Source: Marinovum sp048263515 (GTDB lineage: Bacteria; Pseudomonadota; Alphaproteobacteria; Rhodobacterales; Rhodobacteraceae). Taken from it: a stretch of 64,000 nt of DNA. Under the pieces are notes generated by a model that saw only the letters and a list, made by a program, of their open reading frames with translations, did not search any database and was not told where the DNA came from. Position 1 is the first letter of the stretch, and every line of letters begins with the position of its first letter. The position numbers and the translations under genes are program-made. Positions 16,667 to 26,452 of this stretch are shown here, one piece after another. The stretch lies in the NCBI RefSeq assembly GCF_048263515.1, contig NZ_JBLXEC010000017.1:36497-100496 (forward strand), written 5' to 3'.

Positions 16667-17989
16667 CTACTGGCTCTCCAACCCCTCCGGCTGACCCACC
16701 ACGACGAAATGCAGCTTCTCCGGATCATAGAGCTCTGCCGCCACCCGGTTCACCTCGTCCAGCGTCAGCGCCTCGATCATCGCGTTGCGCTCGGTCACAT
16801 ACTCCGGCCCCAGCCCGTCCATCTGCATCCCGACCAGGATATTGGCAATCGGCCCGTTGCCGTCGAAGCGCAGCGGATAGGCCCCGGTCAGATAGGTCTT
16901 GGCCGCCGCCAGTTCCTCTTCCGTCAGACCCTCGCGACCGATCTTCGCCCATTCCTCGCGGATCACAGAGATGGTCTCGGCCACCCGGGCATTGGCCGAG
17001 GCCACCGATCCCATCAGCAGCGCCGCGTGATCCTTGGGCACGAGGTAAGAATAGACGCCATAGGCCAGCCCGCGCTTCTCGCGCACCTCGTTCATCAGCC
17101 GGCTGGTCAGCCCGCTGCCGCCGAAGACCTCGTTGATCACGTAGGCCGCAATGAAATCCGGGTGATCGCGCTCCAGACCTTCCTGGCCGAACAGCACCAC
17201 CGATTGTGGCGTGTCGAAGGGCTCGACCGTCAGGCCCCCTTCCAGCAGGAAGGGCGCGGCACCGGGCAGCGGCGCGTTGCTCTCAGGCAGATCGCCCAGC
17301 AGGGTGTCGAGCAGCACCGAGAGCTCCTCGGCCGTGATGTCGCCCACGGCGCTCGCGTAAACCCGGTCGCGGGTAAAGGCGGCCTGATGGGCGGCGACGA
17401 TATCCTCTCGGGTCAGCGCCGCGACGCTCTCTCGCGTACCCTGGATGGAGGTCGCATAGGGGTGGTCGCCAAAGGCCAGCCGGTCGAAGGTGCGGCTGAC
17501 GATCTTGTCGGGATCGGTGGCGTCGGAGGCCAGGCCAGAGAGCACCTGCGCCCTGACCCGGTCGATCGCCACCTGGTTGAAGGCCGGCTCCACCAGCGAG
17601 CCGCGCAACAGCGCCATGGCCTCGTCGGTGGTGTCGGTCAGGAACTTGGCCGAGACCGAGATCGTGTCGTCGAAGGTGTCATACTCGAAGGACGCGGCAA
17701 GGCTTTCGAGCGCCCGGGCAAAGGCGCGGGCATCCATCTCGCCGGTGCCTTCCTCGAGCAGGCCAACCATCAGGTTGGTCGCCCCGCGCTTGCCCGGCGC
17801 ATCGAGCGATCCGCCGCCCTTGAAGCGCAGCTCCAGCGCCACGAAGGGGATCGACGGCTCCTCGACCAACCAGGCCGAGATGCCGCCCGGCGTCGTCACT
17901 TCCTGGATCTCGATCTCGGCGCGGGCGGGCAGCGCCGCCGTCACCAGCGCGGCGGCAGCAAAGGCCAGGGCCTTGAGCGAAACGGTCAT
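16667..17989 (-). CDS. M16 family peptidase homologue, inactive subunit type
   Basis: A 440-residue exported insulinase-fold protein (signal peptide MTVSLKALAFAAAALVTAALPARA). The zinc motif HxxEH is missing: the equivalent segment reads ATNLMVGLLEEGTG. The R/Y substrate-binding pair in LMNEVREKRGLAYGVYS is kept. Such a protein normally forms a heterodimer with a catalytic M16 subunit, here the gene directly upstream, whose stop it overlaps by 4 nt. Periplasmic peptide degradation is the likely role. Confidence 0.9.
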   Translation of the reverse strand: MTVSLKALAFAAAALVTAALPARAEIEIQEVTTPGGISAWLVEEPSIPFVALELRFKGGGSLDAPGKRGATNLMVGLLEEGTGEMDARAFARALESLAASFEYDTFDDTISVSAKFLTDTTDEAMALLRGSLVEPAFNQVAIDRVRAQVLSGLASDATDPDKIVSRTFDRLAFGDHPYATSIQGTRESVAALTREDIVAAHQAAFTRDRVYASAVGDITAEELSVLLDTLLGDLPESNAPLPGAAPFLLEGGLTVEPFDTPQSVVLFGQEGLERDHPDFIAAYVINEVFGGSGLTSRLMNEVREKRGLAYGVYSYLVPKDHAALLMGSVASANARVAETISVIREEWAKIGREGLTEEELAAAKTYLTGAYPLRFDGNGPIANILVGMQMDGLGPEYVTERNAMIEALTLDEVNRVAAELYDPEKLHFVVVGQPEGLESQ

Positions 17990-19371
17990 TGGGTCACCTC
18001 CTGCGGACGCATGAGCCAGCTGGTCACGCTGGCCTTCCTGTCGAACACCTCTCGCGCGGCGGCGAGGATATCCTCTTCGGTCACCGCCGCGATCACCTCG
18101 GGCCAGGCGTGGATGTCCTCGATGGTCAGCCCCGAGGTCAACGCCCGGCCGTATTCATTGGCCAGCCGCTCGACATTGTCGCGGGCATAGATCCGGCTGG
18201 CCTCGATCTGGCGCTTGATCCGGGCCAGTTGCTCGGCATCGACACCTTCCTCGATGAACTCGGCCACCGCGGCATCCATCGCCGTCTCGGCCTGCTCAAG
18301 GCTCACGCCCTCGGCCGGCACCACGATCAGCGAAAAGGTGGTGTCATCCAGCGAGACGCCGCCATAGCCGGCACCGGCATAGACCACCAGCTTCTGCTCG
18401 AACTGCAGCTTTTCGTTCAGAACCGAGGTCTGACCGCCGCCCAGCACCTCTGACAGCAGCATCAGCGCCGCGGCCTTCTCCTGCGCGCCGGGGTCACGCT
18501 CGGGCGCGAGATAGGTACGGAGCACATAGGGCTGCGAAACCCGCGGATCCTCGAAGACCAGCCGGCGCGGCGCGCTCTGCGGCGGCTCCTGCGGACGCTC
18601 GCGCGGGGCGAGATCGGGGTTGGGTTCGAGCGGGCCGTAATGTTCGCGGGCCAGCGCCAGCACCTCGTCGGGGGTGACATCACCGGCGACGATCAGGATG
18701 GCGTTGTTGGGCGCGTAATAGGTTTGGTAGTAGTCCAGCGCCGCCGCGAGATCGAGGCGCTCCATCTCGTGCCGCCAGCCGATGATCGGCACGCCGTAGC
18801 GGTGGTTGAGGTATTGCGCCGCGCGGGCCTGTTCGCGCATCAGCGCGCCGGGGTCGTTTTCGGTGCGCATGTTGCGCTCTTCGATGATGACCTCGCGCTC
18901 GGTGCGAATTTCCTCGGGGCCGAGCTGCAGGTTGACCATGCGGTCGGCCTCCATCTGCATCATCAGCCCCAGCCGGTCGGCGGCGACGCGCTGGTAATAA
19001 CCGGTCTGGTCATAGCTGGTGAAGGCGTTGTCGGTGCCGCCGTTCTCGGCCACCACGCGGCTCAGCTCGCCGGGGGCCATGTTCTCGGTGCCTTGAAACA
19101 GCAGGTGCTCGAGGAAATGCGCCACGCCAGAGACGCCGGGCTTTTCGTCAGCGCTGCCGGCGCGATACCACAGCATGTGCACCACCACGGGCGCGCGGTG
19201 ATCCTCGATGATCACCACCTCCATGCCGTTGTCGAGCCAGGCGGTGGTCACCTGGTCCTCGATCGACGTCTCGGCCAATGCGGCCCCGGCCCAGAGCAGG
19301 GCGATGCCGGCGCCAACGGCACGCAGGCGGCTCAGGCAGGCAGTCAATCGGTCAATGGGGTGTCCGGTCAT
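17986..19371 (-). CDS. M16 family zinc metallopeptidase, catalytic subunit
   Basis: A 461-residue exported peptidase with a signal peptide ending ALLWAGAALA. It has the inverted zinc motif HFLEH in SGVAHFLEHLLFQGT, and the third zinc ligand lies in the TEREVIIEERNMR region about 75 residues later. It pairs with the motif-less subunit encoded immediately downstream with a 4-nt overlap. The pair resembles the PqqL/pitrilysin-type two-subunit arrangement known in many proteobacteria. Confidence 0.93.
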   Translation of the reverse strand: MTGHPIDRLTACLSRLRAVGAGIALLWAGAALAETSIEDQVTTAWLDNGMEVVIIEDHRAPVVVHMLWYRAGSADEKPGVSGVAHFLEHLLFQGTENMAPGELSRVVAENGGTDNAFTSYDQTGYYQRVAADRLGLMMQMEADRMVNLQLGPEEIRTEREVIIEERNMRTENDPGALMREQARAAQYLNHRYGVPIIGWRHEMERLDLAAALDYYQTYYAPNNAILIVAGDVTPDEVLALAREHYGPLEPNPDLAPRERPQEPPQSAPRRLVFEDPRVSQPYVLRTYLAPERDPGAQEKAAALMLLSEVLGGGQTSVLNEKLQFEQKLVVYAGAGYGGVSLDDTTFSLIVVPAEGVSLEQAETAMDAAVAEFIEEGVDAEQLARIKRQIEASRIYARDNVERLANEYGRALTSGLTIEDIHAWPEVIAAVTEEDILAAAREVFDRKASVTSWLMRPQEVTQ

Positions 19372-19479
19372 GAGGCTCTCCTGAATGGGTCTGGCCTACT
19401 AATGGCCGCTCCCACCGGGAGTTCAAGAAAAACCGCGTGACAGTTGCGTGAGACAGCGCAGGCTGCCCCGACGCAGGGC

Positions 19480-20016
19480 CTAGTTGTCGCCCGGCGGATC
19501 GGCGGCGGGCGTGCGCACCCCGGCGCGGCGGAAGCGGCGCAGCACCTCGTAGGGGTCGATCGCAAAGCGCTCGTAGGCGTCGTAATACTTGTCTTCGCGC
19601 ATGATCTGCCAGGTGAAGATCGAGGCGCGCTTGCGGAACTCGAGGTCCTCGGCCGCAAGCTGCGCCCGGATGCCGGGCTGCACGCCCTTGCGCGCGGCGT
19701 AGTTCACCAAAGCCCCGTCGCTGGCCGGAGCACCGGCGCCCTGCGGGCTGGCCCGGCGCGGATCGCCGCCCAGCGCCGCCACGGCATCGGCCTCTGGCGT
19801 CGGATCGGTGCGGTTGGCTGCGCCCGGTGTCGGCGGCGGCAGTTCGGAAAAGCTGTCAGGGGTCTGCAGCGGCTTCGGCGGCACGATGGCAAACTCCTCG
19901 GGGCCGTCGCCACGCACCCTGAGCTCGTGCAGGGTGATGTCACGCTCGCCACATGCCGCAAGCCCGAGGGCCAGCGCCAGCAAAACGCCATGCTTTGCAA
20001 AGGGCGGGATAGTCAT
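19480..20016 (-). CDS. DUF3035 family lipoprotein
   Basis: A 178-residue lipoprotein with lipobox LGLAACGE near residue 22, suggesting attachment to a membrane after processing by LspA, which is encoded by the next gene upstream. The mature part is Pro/Ala-rich with no catalytic motif. The C-terminal RASIFTWQIMREDKYYDAYERFAIDPYEVLRRFR block is typical of this alphaproteobacterial family. Function unknown. It lies 55 bp after lspA and upstream of the M16 pair. Confidence 0.8.
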   Translation of the reverse strand: MTIPPFAKHGVLLALALGLAACGERDITLHELRVRGDGPEEFAIVPPKPLQTPDSFSELPPPTPGAANRTDPTPEADAVAALGGDPRRASPQGAGAPASDGALVNYAARKGVQPGIRAQLAAEDLEFRKRASIFTWQIMREDKYYDAYERFAIDPYEVLRRFRRAGVRTPAADPPGDN

Positions 20017-20071
20017 GCGTCGTCACTCCACCTGCACACCGGCCCAGACTTAACGGATTGTTCCAAAGAGG

Positions 20072-20581
20072 TCACGTGCCCTTTTTCCGCTTTGGCGAGG
20101 CCTTGCCGCCAGAGCTGCCCGCACCGTTCCCGGAAAACAACACCAACCCGAAGGCGCCGGCAAAGATCGCGATATCGGCGACGTTGAAGGCGTAGGGATT
20201 GTCGATGCCGCAGCAGGACATGTTGAGGAAATCCGCCACCGCGCCGTAAAGCAGCCGGTCGACCACGTTCCCCAGCGCGCCGCCGACGAGGATGCCGGCG
20301 GCGATGCGCCCCACCCGCCCCGGCGGATCCCGCCAGACCCAGACCAGCACGAAGCCCACGATCACCAGAGCGATGGCGATCAGGATCATCCGCGAGGCCT
20401 CGGTATGGCTGGAAAACAGGCCGAAGTTGATGCCTGCATTCCACGCCATGCGCAGGTTGAGGAAAGGCGGCAGGACCTCGATCTCGCCCAGGGTCCGCAG
20501 ATCCATCAGATGCACGATCGCGATCTTGCTGATCTGGTCGAGCAGAAACACCCAGACCGCTGCCCAGAACACCGTTCGCAT
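20072..20581 (-). CDS. lspA: Lipoprotein signal peptidase (signal peptidase II)
   Basis: A 169-residue four-helix membrane aspartyl protease that cleaves prolipoproteins after lipid attachment. The early VFLLDQISKIAIV helix, NAGINFGLF and the two catalytic aspartates in GNVVDRLLYGAVADF and FNVADIAIFAG are all present. It lies 33 nt after purH on the same strand and directly before a lipoprotein gene that is one of its likely substrates. Confidence 0.96.
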   Translation of the reverse strand: MRTVFWAAVWVFLLDQISKIAIVHLMDLRTLGEIEVLPPFLNLRMAWNAGINFGLFSSHTEASRMILIAIALVIVGFVLVWVWRDPPGRVGRIAAGILVGGALGNVVDRLLYGAVADFLNMSCCGIDNPYAFNVADIAIFAGAFGLVLFSGNGAGSSGGKASPKRKKGT

Positions 20582-20614
20582 CCGCTCTCCTTTCGCCGCC
20601 TCTCGCCGCAGTCT

Positions 20615-22213
20615 TCAGTGCCGGAAGTGGCGCATGCCGGTAAAGACCATGGCCAGACCGGCCTCGTCCGCCGCCGCGATCACGTCGGCATCGCGCATCG
20701 AGCCGCCCGGCTGGATCACGCAGGTGGCGCCCGCCGCCGCCGCTTCCATCAACCCGTCTGGGAAGGGGAAGAAGGCATCCGACGCCACCGCAGAGCCCTT
20801 GGTCAGCGGTTCCGCCAGGCCCAGCGCCTCGGCCATGCGTTCGGCCTTTTTCGCCGCGATCAGCGCCGAATCCACCCGGCTCATCTGGCCCGCGCCGACA
20901 CCGACGGTGGCGCCGTCCTTGACGTAGACGATGGCGTTCGACTTGACGTGTTTCGCCACTTTCCAGGCGAACAGCAGATCGCGCATCTGCTCTTCGGTCG
21001 GGGCCACCTTGGTCACCACCTTAAGGTCATCGAGACCGACAAAGCCCACGTCCTTGTCCTGCATCAGGAAGCCACCAGCCACCTGCCGCAGGGTCTGGCC
21101 ACCGGCGCGCACGTCGGGCAGGCCCTCGGTGGTCAGCAGGCGCAAATTCTTCTTCTCTTTGAAAATACGCATTGCGCCCTCAGAGGCCCCGGGCGCGATC
21201 ACCACTTCGGTGAAGATGCCGGTGATCTCCTGCGCGGTTTCCTCATCCAGCGGCTGGTTGAAGGCGACGATGCCGCCGAAGGCCGAGGTGCGGTCGCAAT
21301 CAAAAGCCGCCTTGTAGGCCTCGATCAGGGTCGCGCCCTTGGCCACGCCGCAGGGGTTGGCGTGCTTGATGATGGCACAGGCCGCGCCGTCCTCGGGCGC
21401 GAACTCCGCCACCAGCTCGAATGCCGCGTCGGTGTCGTTGATGTTGTTGTAGGACAGCTCCTTGCCCTGGTGCTGCACTGCGGTGGCCACGCCGGGGCGG
21501 CCGGTGCCGTCGGTGTAGAAAGCCGCCTGCTGGTGCGGGTTCTCGCCATAGCGCAGGGTCTGCTTGACCTCGCCGGCCACGGCACGGCGGCGCGGCGCGG
21601 TCTCGCCCAGCGCATCGGCCATCCAGTTCGACACCGCGGCGTCATAGGCACCGGTGCGGGCATAGGCGGTCTGCGCCAGCCGCTGGCGGAAGGCATAGGA
21701 TGTGGCGCCGGAATTGGCGCTCAGTTCCATGAGCAGCGCCTCGTAGTCCTGAACGTCGACCACGGTGGTGACAAAGCCATGGTTCTTGGCCGCCGCGCGG
21801 ATCATCGCAGGGCCGCCGATGTCGATGTTCTCGATGCAGGTGTCATAGTCGCCACCCTTGGCCACGGTCTCCTCGAAGGGGTAGAGGTTGACCACCAGCA
21901 GATCGATGCCGCCGATACCATGCTCTTCCATCGCGGCCACATGCGCGTCGTTGTCGCGCAGCGCCAGCAGACCGCCGTGCACCATCGGATGCAGCGTCTT
22001 GACCCGGCCGTCCATCATCTCGGGGAAGCCGGTCACCTCGGCCACGTCGCGAACCTCGAGGCCTGCGTCGCGCAGCGCCTTGGCGGAACCGCCGGTCGAC
22101 AGAAGCTCGACCCCGCGCTCGGCAAGGGCACGGCCCAGCTCGGTCAGGCCGGTCTTGTCGGAAACTGAGAGAAGCGCGCGCCGGATCGGCACAAGGCGGG
22201 TGTCATCGGTCAT
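20615..22213 (-). CDS. purH: Bifunctional AICAR formyltransferase / IMP cyclohydrolase
   Basis: This 532-residue enzyme catalyses the last two steps of IMP synthesis. The N-terminal cyclohydrolase domain starts RRALLSVSDKTGLTELGRAL and includes VKTLHPMVHGGLLA. The C-terminal transformylase domain carries LRYGENPHQQAAFY, IIKHANPCGVAKG and the terminal GSMRDADVIAAADE. It is full length for the family. The heparinase-like gene ends 18 nt upstream, so both are probably read together. Confidence 0.97.
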   Translation of the reverse strand: MTDDTRLVPIRRALLSVSDKTGLTELGRALAERGVELLSTGGSAKALRDAGLEVRDVAEVTGFPEMMDGRVKTLHPMVHGGLLALRDNDAHVAAMEEHGIGGIDLLVVNLYPFEETVAKGGDYDTCIENIDIGGPAMIRAAAKNHGFVTTVVDVQDYEALLMELSANSGATSYAFRQRLAQTAYARTGAYDAAVSNWMADALGETAPRRRAVAGEVKQTLRYGENPHQQAAFYTDGTGRPGVATAVQHQGKELSYNNINDTDAAFELVAEFAPEDGAACAIIKHANPCGVAKGATLIEAYKAAFDCDRTSAFGGIVAFNQPLDEETAQEITGIFTEVVIAPGASEGAMRIFKEKKNLRLLTTEGLPDVRAGGQTLRQVAGGFLMQDKDVGFVGLDDLKVVTKVAPTEEQMRDLLFAWKVAKHVKSNAIVYVKDGATVGVGAGQMSRVDSALIAAKKAERMAEALGLAEPLTKGSAVASDAFFPFPDGLMEAAAAGATCVIQPGGSMRDADVIAAADEAGLAMVFTGMRHFRH

Positions 22214-22231
22214 ATCGTCTGGGTCCTGCGG

Positions 22232-23980
22232 TCAGCTGTCAAAATCGTATTCGTCGTCCGTGGTCAGGTCGCGCACCGCCACCGCGGTGTCATGCGCCTT
22301 GGCCAGAGACCAGCGAATGCGCGTCGCATACTCCATTGCCCGGTGAGTTAAAACGATCTGTTTCGTCGCGCGCGGCTGCAAACGCCCCATTTCGAGGTAA
22401 ACCGAGGGCTCGAGCGTCATTTCCAGCCCGCCTTCGTGGCGAAACACCCAGACTTCGCCGGAGCGCAGCGCCAGCGACACCGCCATGCCGCCCATGTCGA
22501 CCTCTGCATCGACATCCGGGTGCAGGTGAAAGCGCACGTGATAGGGAATGCCGGCGGCGCCCGCCGCGTGGCGCACCCGGTCGAATCGCTTGCGATCCGC
22601 GGCCTTGAGCGCCAGCAGCATGTCCTCGCCCACCAGCCCGCGACCGTCGAAGGTCAGCTCCAGAATGCGCGCATGGGTCAGCCCGTGGGTGTTCACATAG
22701 CCATCATGGCCCGCCTCGAGCTTGAGCCCGTCAGAGGCATGGCCGATCTCGACCGGCACCTCTTCGGGCGCATCCTCGAGCATCTCGCGTCTTGCACCGG
22801 CCACCCGGCCCTCGCGGCCCAGCCGGGCGCTGGAATAACCTTCGAGCGCCAGCGTCGAATGCGACGGCGTGGCGCGCCCGGCGCGGCGCCAGTCCTCGCC
22901 GAAATAAGCCCCCGACCCGCAGGAGACGATCAACGGCCGCCGCCCCGAGGTCAGCTCGAAGGCCAGGGTCGAAGCATGGGCATTGAACGAGGCCGGTCCT
23001 TCGGGCGGCGGGCTGGCGTCGACGATCACCGAGGTGCGCCCGGCCGAGAGCCGCGCAAAGCCCATCGCCAGCCCCTGCGCCCCCTTGCGCACGCCAGAGG
23101 CCGACAGCGCCTGGTCGAGCCGCCCGTCAAGGCCCCGTCCGCCGCCGTGAAACCGCGCCAGCCCGCCGTCGCTGTGGCGCAGGGCCCTGAGCGTGGGTGC
23201 GATCCGGGTGATGGCGTCGCGGTGGCCCGGTTCGACGCTGTGGCCGGTCTCCTCCAGCGCCGCCGCGGCCCAGGTCAGCAGGGTGAAGACCTCGAGCAGT
23301 TCCTCGGGATTGCGGGTCGGAATGCCGCCCTGTTCGTCGATCTGGCTGGCGCATTCCCGCGCCAGCGCCGCCCGCGCCATGCCGAGGTATTGCTCCATGC
23401 CGCTCAGCGACAGCCCGGCATATAGCAGCCCGGTCAGCGCCTCGAACCGCGGCAGGCCGGGGGCGGCCTTGTGCCAGCGCCGGCCGAGAAACCGGGTCTG
23501 GTGCGCCAGCGACTGGAAATAGCGCGCCGATTGCCCCGGCTCGAGCGCCCTGAGCAGAAAGATCGCGTGGTGGGTCCAGCGGATCAGCCGCCGCCCGGTC
23601 AGGTCCGGCGTCCAGCCCGGCCCCTGGCCCCGCCCGTAGTGATCGATCCAGCCCCAGAGCCAGCGCTGCGCCACGCTGCGCGCCCGCAGGTCGCCCACGG
23701 CGGCCAGATCGTCAAGCCAGCCAAACCCGTGGATCTGTTCGAGAAAGGCCTGGTCCGGCGGATCGAGGTCCCAGAGCATGGCATCGCGGGATTCGATCAG
23801 GTGACCGGCAAACATCAGGTTGCCGGCGATCAGCTGCCGTCCGCGGTTGAAACTGCCGATGGTGCGGAGCTCTGGCTGCGACACGAACGCCGTGGCCGCC
23901 CGCGCCCGCGCGGCCAGCCGCGCATGAACGCGGTGCATCAGGCGCGTGTGACGCGCTGACCAGCTGTCGTTCTCGGTCAT
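22232..23980 (-). CDS. Heparinase II/III family protein
   Basis: A 582-residue protein with an N-terminal alpha/alpha-toroid region (NRGRQLIAGNLMFAGHLI, then DPPDQAFLEQIHGFGWLDDLAAVG) and a C-terminal beta-sandwich of the heparinase II/III type (HASTLAFELTSGRRPLIVSCGSGAYFGEDWRRAGRATPSHSTLALEG). No signal peptide is visible. The chromosomal position beside purH is common in Rhodobacterales. The substrate is unknown, but an acidic polysaccharide is plausible from the fold. I prefer the ATG at 23980 over one 7 codons upstream because AGAGGCAGTG precedes it. Confidence 0.85.
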   Translation of the reverse strand: MTENDSWSARHTRLMHRVHARLAARARAATAFVSQPELRTIGSFNRGRQLIAGNLMFAGHLIESRDAMLWDLDPPDQAFLEQIHGFGWLDDLAAVGDLRARSVAQRWLWGWIDHYGRGQGPGWTPDLTGRRLIRWTHHAIFLLRALEPGQSARYFQSLAHQTRFLGRRWHKAAPGLPRFEALTGLLYAGLSLSGMEQYLGMARAALARECASQIDEQGGIPTRNPEELLEVFTLLTWAAAALEETGHSVEPGHRDAITRIAPTLRALRHSDGGLARFHGGGRGLDGRLDQALSASGVRKGAQGLAMGFARLSAGRTSVIVDASPPPEGPASFNAHASTLAFELTSGRRPLIVSCGSGAYFGEDWRRAGRATPSHSTLALEGYSSARLGREGRVAGARREMLEDAPEEVPVEIGHASDGLKLEAGHDGYVNTHGLTHARILELTFDGRGLVGEDMLLALKAADRKRFDRVRHAAGAAGIPYHVRFHLHPDVDAEVDMGGMAVSLALRSGEVWVFRHEGGLEMTLEPSVYLEMGRLQPRATKQIVLTHRAMEYATRIRWSLAKAHDTAVAVRDLTTDDEYDFDS

Positions 23981-24113
23981 CTGCACTGCCTCTGTCCGCA
24001 CTTCACATGCGTTATAGGAGGCCGATCATAGCCTTGCCAACGTGCAAAGTCACCTCGCAATCAAAGCGGGGGGCCCCGACCGGCCCCCCGACTGCCCCCC
24101 TGCCCCGGGTCGC

Positions 24114-24704
24114 TCACCGCGCCAGGGCCATCCAGAGCGCCACCGAGGCCAGCATCAGTGCCAGCCCGCGGTTTGCCATCTGCGCCGCCGCGCCCTGCCG
24201 CAGCCGTGCGCCGATCCGCGCCCCGGCCAGCGACCACAGGGTAAAGGCCAGCAGGTTGTTGAGGGTAAAGACCGAGGCGATCCAGACCACCACCCAGGCA
24301 CCGGTCTCAGGCGCAGTGAACTGGGTGAACATCAGCACGATGATCAGATAGGCCTTGGGGTTGAGCAGCAGGAGCAGCGCGCCGCTGCCGAACCCGGCCC
24401 GTTGCGCCCGGGCCTCCTCTGCCGCCCCGGCGTGCCAGAGCCCCCAGGCCAGCCAGAGCACATAACCCGCGCCGACCCAGGCCATCACCGACAGCGCCAG
24501 AGGCGCCCGCGCGCCGATCTCGGCAAAGCCGAGGCCGATGGCCAGCGTCACCGCCCAGGTTGCGGCGTGGTAGCCGACATTGGCCGGCAGGGTCGCGCGC
24601 AGCCCGAAGCGTGCGCCATAGGCGGCAAAGAACAGGTTGCCGGGCCCCGGTGAATAGGCCAGCGGCAGCAGGAACAGGATCAGCGCCAGGGTCAGGTCGG
24701 TCAT
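24114..24704 (-). CDS. LysE/RhtB family amino-acid exporter
   Basis: A 196-residue membrane protein with six hydrophobic segments. The LysE-family N-terminus LLPLAYSPGPGNLFFAAYGARFGLRA, with its conserved GPG, is present. These proteins export amino acids such as homoserine, threonine or lysine; the substrate here is unknown. It lies between the rsmB and heparinase genes on the same strand. Confidence 0.88.
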   Translation of the reverse strand: MTDLTLALILFLLPLAYSPGPGNLFFAAYGARFGLRATLPANVGYHAATWAVTLAIGLGFAEIGARAPLALSVMAWVGAGYVLWLAWGLWHAGAAEEARAQRAGFGSGALLLLLNPKAYLIIVLMFTQFTAPETGAWVVVWIASVFTLNNLLAFTLWSLAGARIGARLRQGAAAQMANRGLALMLASVALWMALAR

Positions 24705-24774
24705 CGGGCGGCTCCGGTCAGGGGCCTCAGTGTTCGCCGGTTGCGTCGCTTAAGCCGACCCGATTGTTGCGCTT

Positions 24775-26034
24775 TCAGCGGGTGAGGCAGGCCATGTAGA
24801 AGCCGTCCATGCCGCCGCGCGCGGCCCAGTAATCCGGCCGCAGCCGCAGCCCCCCCTCGGCGCTGCGCCACTCCGGCGCGACGCCCGGCAGATCAAAGGC
24901 CTCTGGCAGCACCCGCAGCCCGTCATGCCGCACCAGCGCCTCGTCAACCTGGCATTCGCCCTCGTCGGGCAGCAGCGAACAGGTGCAATAGATCAGCCGC
25001 CCGCCGGGCTTCAGCAGCGCCAGCGCCCGGTCGATCATCGCCGCCTGCAACTCGATCAGCCCGCCGATCGCCTCGCCGCGCTGCACCAGCGGCAGATCGG
25101 GGTGCCGGCGAATGGTGCCCGTGGCCGAACAGGGCGCATCGAGCACGATGGCATCAAACGGCCCGCCGTCGTACTCCAGCGCATCCGCCGCCACGACCTC
25201 GGCCTCCAGCCCGGTACGTGTCAGGTTCTCGTGCACCCGCGCCAGCCGCCCTTCGGAGATGTCGAGCGCCGTGACCTGCGCGCCGCCAGCCGCCAGCTGC
25301 AGAGTCTTGCCGCCCGGCGCCGCACACATGTCCAGCACCGCGCGCCCCAAAACATCCCCCAGCCCGCGCACCGGCATGGCGGCGGCCGCATCCTGCACCC
25401 ACCAGTCGCCACTGTCGAACCCCGGCAGTGCCGAGACCTGCCCCGGCGCGGTCAGCCGCACCGACCCGCTGGGCAGCGCCTCGCCCCCCAGCCGCTCCGC
25501 CCAGCTTGCGGCATCCTGCTTTACCGTCAGATCGAGCGGCGCACCGGCGAAATGCACCGCCTCCATCGCCGCCACCGCGTCACCGCCCCAGGCCTCGGCC
25601 AGCGGCTGGCGCAACCATTTCGGCAGATGCGGCACCCGCAGCTCGGCCCATTTCGCCGCGCCCTCAACAGCCACCTTGCGCAGCACCGCATTGACCATGC
25701 CGCCATAGGCCCCGGTCCGCTTGCCGCGCCGCACGTAATCGACGGCGTCATTCACCACCCCATGGGCGTCGCCACCCTGGCAGAGCTCGACCGTGGCCAG
25801 CCGCAGCACGTTGCGCACCGCCAGCGGCGGCATCTTGCGCAGATAGGGCTTCAACACCCTGTCGGCCTTTTCCAGCCCGCGCAGGGTTTCCAGCGCCAGC
25901 CGCTGCGCCCTTGCGCGCTCGGCGGGATCAAGCTTGAGATGCTGCGCACTGCCGGTCAGCTCGGACAAGAGCCGCCCTTCGGCCAGAACCTGCCCAAGAA
26001 GCCAGAGCGCCCCCATGCGTGCCGTTGCTGCCAT
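24775..26034 (-). CDS. rsmB: 16S rRNA m5C methyltransferase RsmB/Sun family
   Basis: This 419-residue enzyme consists of an N-terminal NusB-like RNA-binding domain (ERARAQRLALETLRGLEKADRVL) and a C-terminal SAM methyltransferase. The latter has DMCAAPGGKTLQLA, LDAPCSATGTIRRHPDL (first catalytic Cys) and LIYCTCSLLPDEGE (second Cys). The start was set at the ATG at 26034, preceded by GGAGGTCGCGG, which gives the normal family length. The longer open frame upstream overlaps the divergent DUF1674 gene. Confidence 0.93.
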   Translation of the reverse strand: MAATARMGALWLLGQVLAEGRLLSELTGSAQHLKLDPAERARAQRLALETLRGLEKADRVLKPYLRKMPPLAVRNVLRLATVELCQGGDAHGVVNDAVDYVRRGKRTGAYGGMVNAVLRKVAVEGAAKWAELRVPHLPKWLRQPLAEAWGGDAVAAMEAVHFAGAPLDLTVKQDAASWAERLGGEALPSGSVRLTAPGQVSALPGFDSGDWWVQDAAAAMPVRGLGDVLGRAVLDMCAAPGGKTLQLAAGGAQVTALDISEGRLARVHENLTRTGLEAEVVAADALEYDGGPFDAIVLDAPCSATGTIRRHPDLPLVQRGEAIGGLIELQAAMIDRALALLKPGGRLIYCTCSLLPDEGECQVDEALVRHDGLRVLPEAFDLPGVAPEWRSAEGGLRLRPDYWAARGGMDGFYMACLTR

Positions 26035-26107
26035 CCCGCGACCTCCAGACCGCTTGTACCCGTCAGGCTCCGGCGTATATCTGGAGGGAGGAAAAGAGGA
26101 AAGCCCG

Positions 26108-26299
26108 ATGGACCAGACCGAAGCCCAACGCCGCGCCGCCCTGCCAGAGGCCGCCCGCCGCGCCCTCGAAGAGGCCGACGCCCGCCGCATCGAAGAGGCC
26201 AAAAAAGCGCCACTGCCCACCGAGCTTGGCGGCCGCGACGGCCCCGAACCCGTCCGCTACGGCGACTGGGAAAAGAAGGGCCTCGCCATCGATTTCTGA
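26108..26299 (+). CDS. DUF1674 / SDHAF4-like succinate dehydrogenase assembly factor
   Basis: A 63-residue protein ending in the family hallmark GRDGPEPVRYGDWEKKGLAIDF. SDHAF4 homologues chaperone the flavinylated SdhA subunit before complex II assembly. The N-terminal part is charged and helical. The ATG at 26108 has AGGAAAGCC upstream. Divergent from rsmB. Confidence 0.88.
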   Translation: MDQTEAQRRAALPEAARRALEEADARRIEEAKKAPLPTELGGRDGPEPVRYGDWEKKGLAIDF

Positions 26300-26354
26300 C
26301 CCCGCTCCGAGAGTCAGACCACCCCTGATCCTTCTTCTGTTTGAAAATACCCTC

Positions 26355-26452
26355 GGGGGTTTGGGGGCAGAGCCCCCAATTCAAGCTGCGGGTTTGGGGG
26401 CAGAGCCCCCAATTCAAGGTGCGGGTTTGGGGGCAGAGCCCCCGATCCACAG
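26355..26452 (+). repeat. Three tandem 33-bp hairpin repeats (GGGGGC-AGA-GCCCCC)
   Basis: Units begin at 26355, 26388 and 26421 with an exact 33-bp period, each with a 7-bp perfect stem. The preceding CTTCTTCTG...AAAATACCCTC also matches 8484-8504. A fourth degenerate unit lies near 26485-26510. The 267-bp gap between the DUF1674 and dapB genes holds little else. Confidence 0.9.

Noticed and set aside
16667..19371. Mitochondrial-processing-peptidase-like pair with both subunits active
   Set aside because: Only the upstream gene has HxxEH; the downstream protein lacks the zinc ligands.
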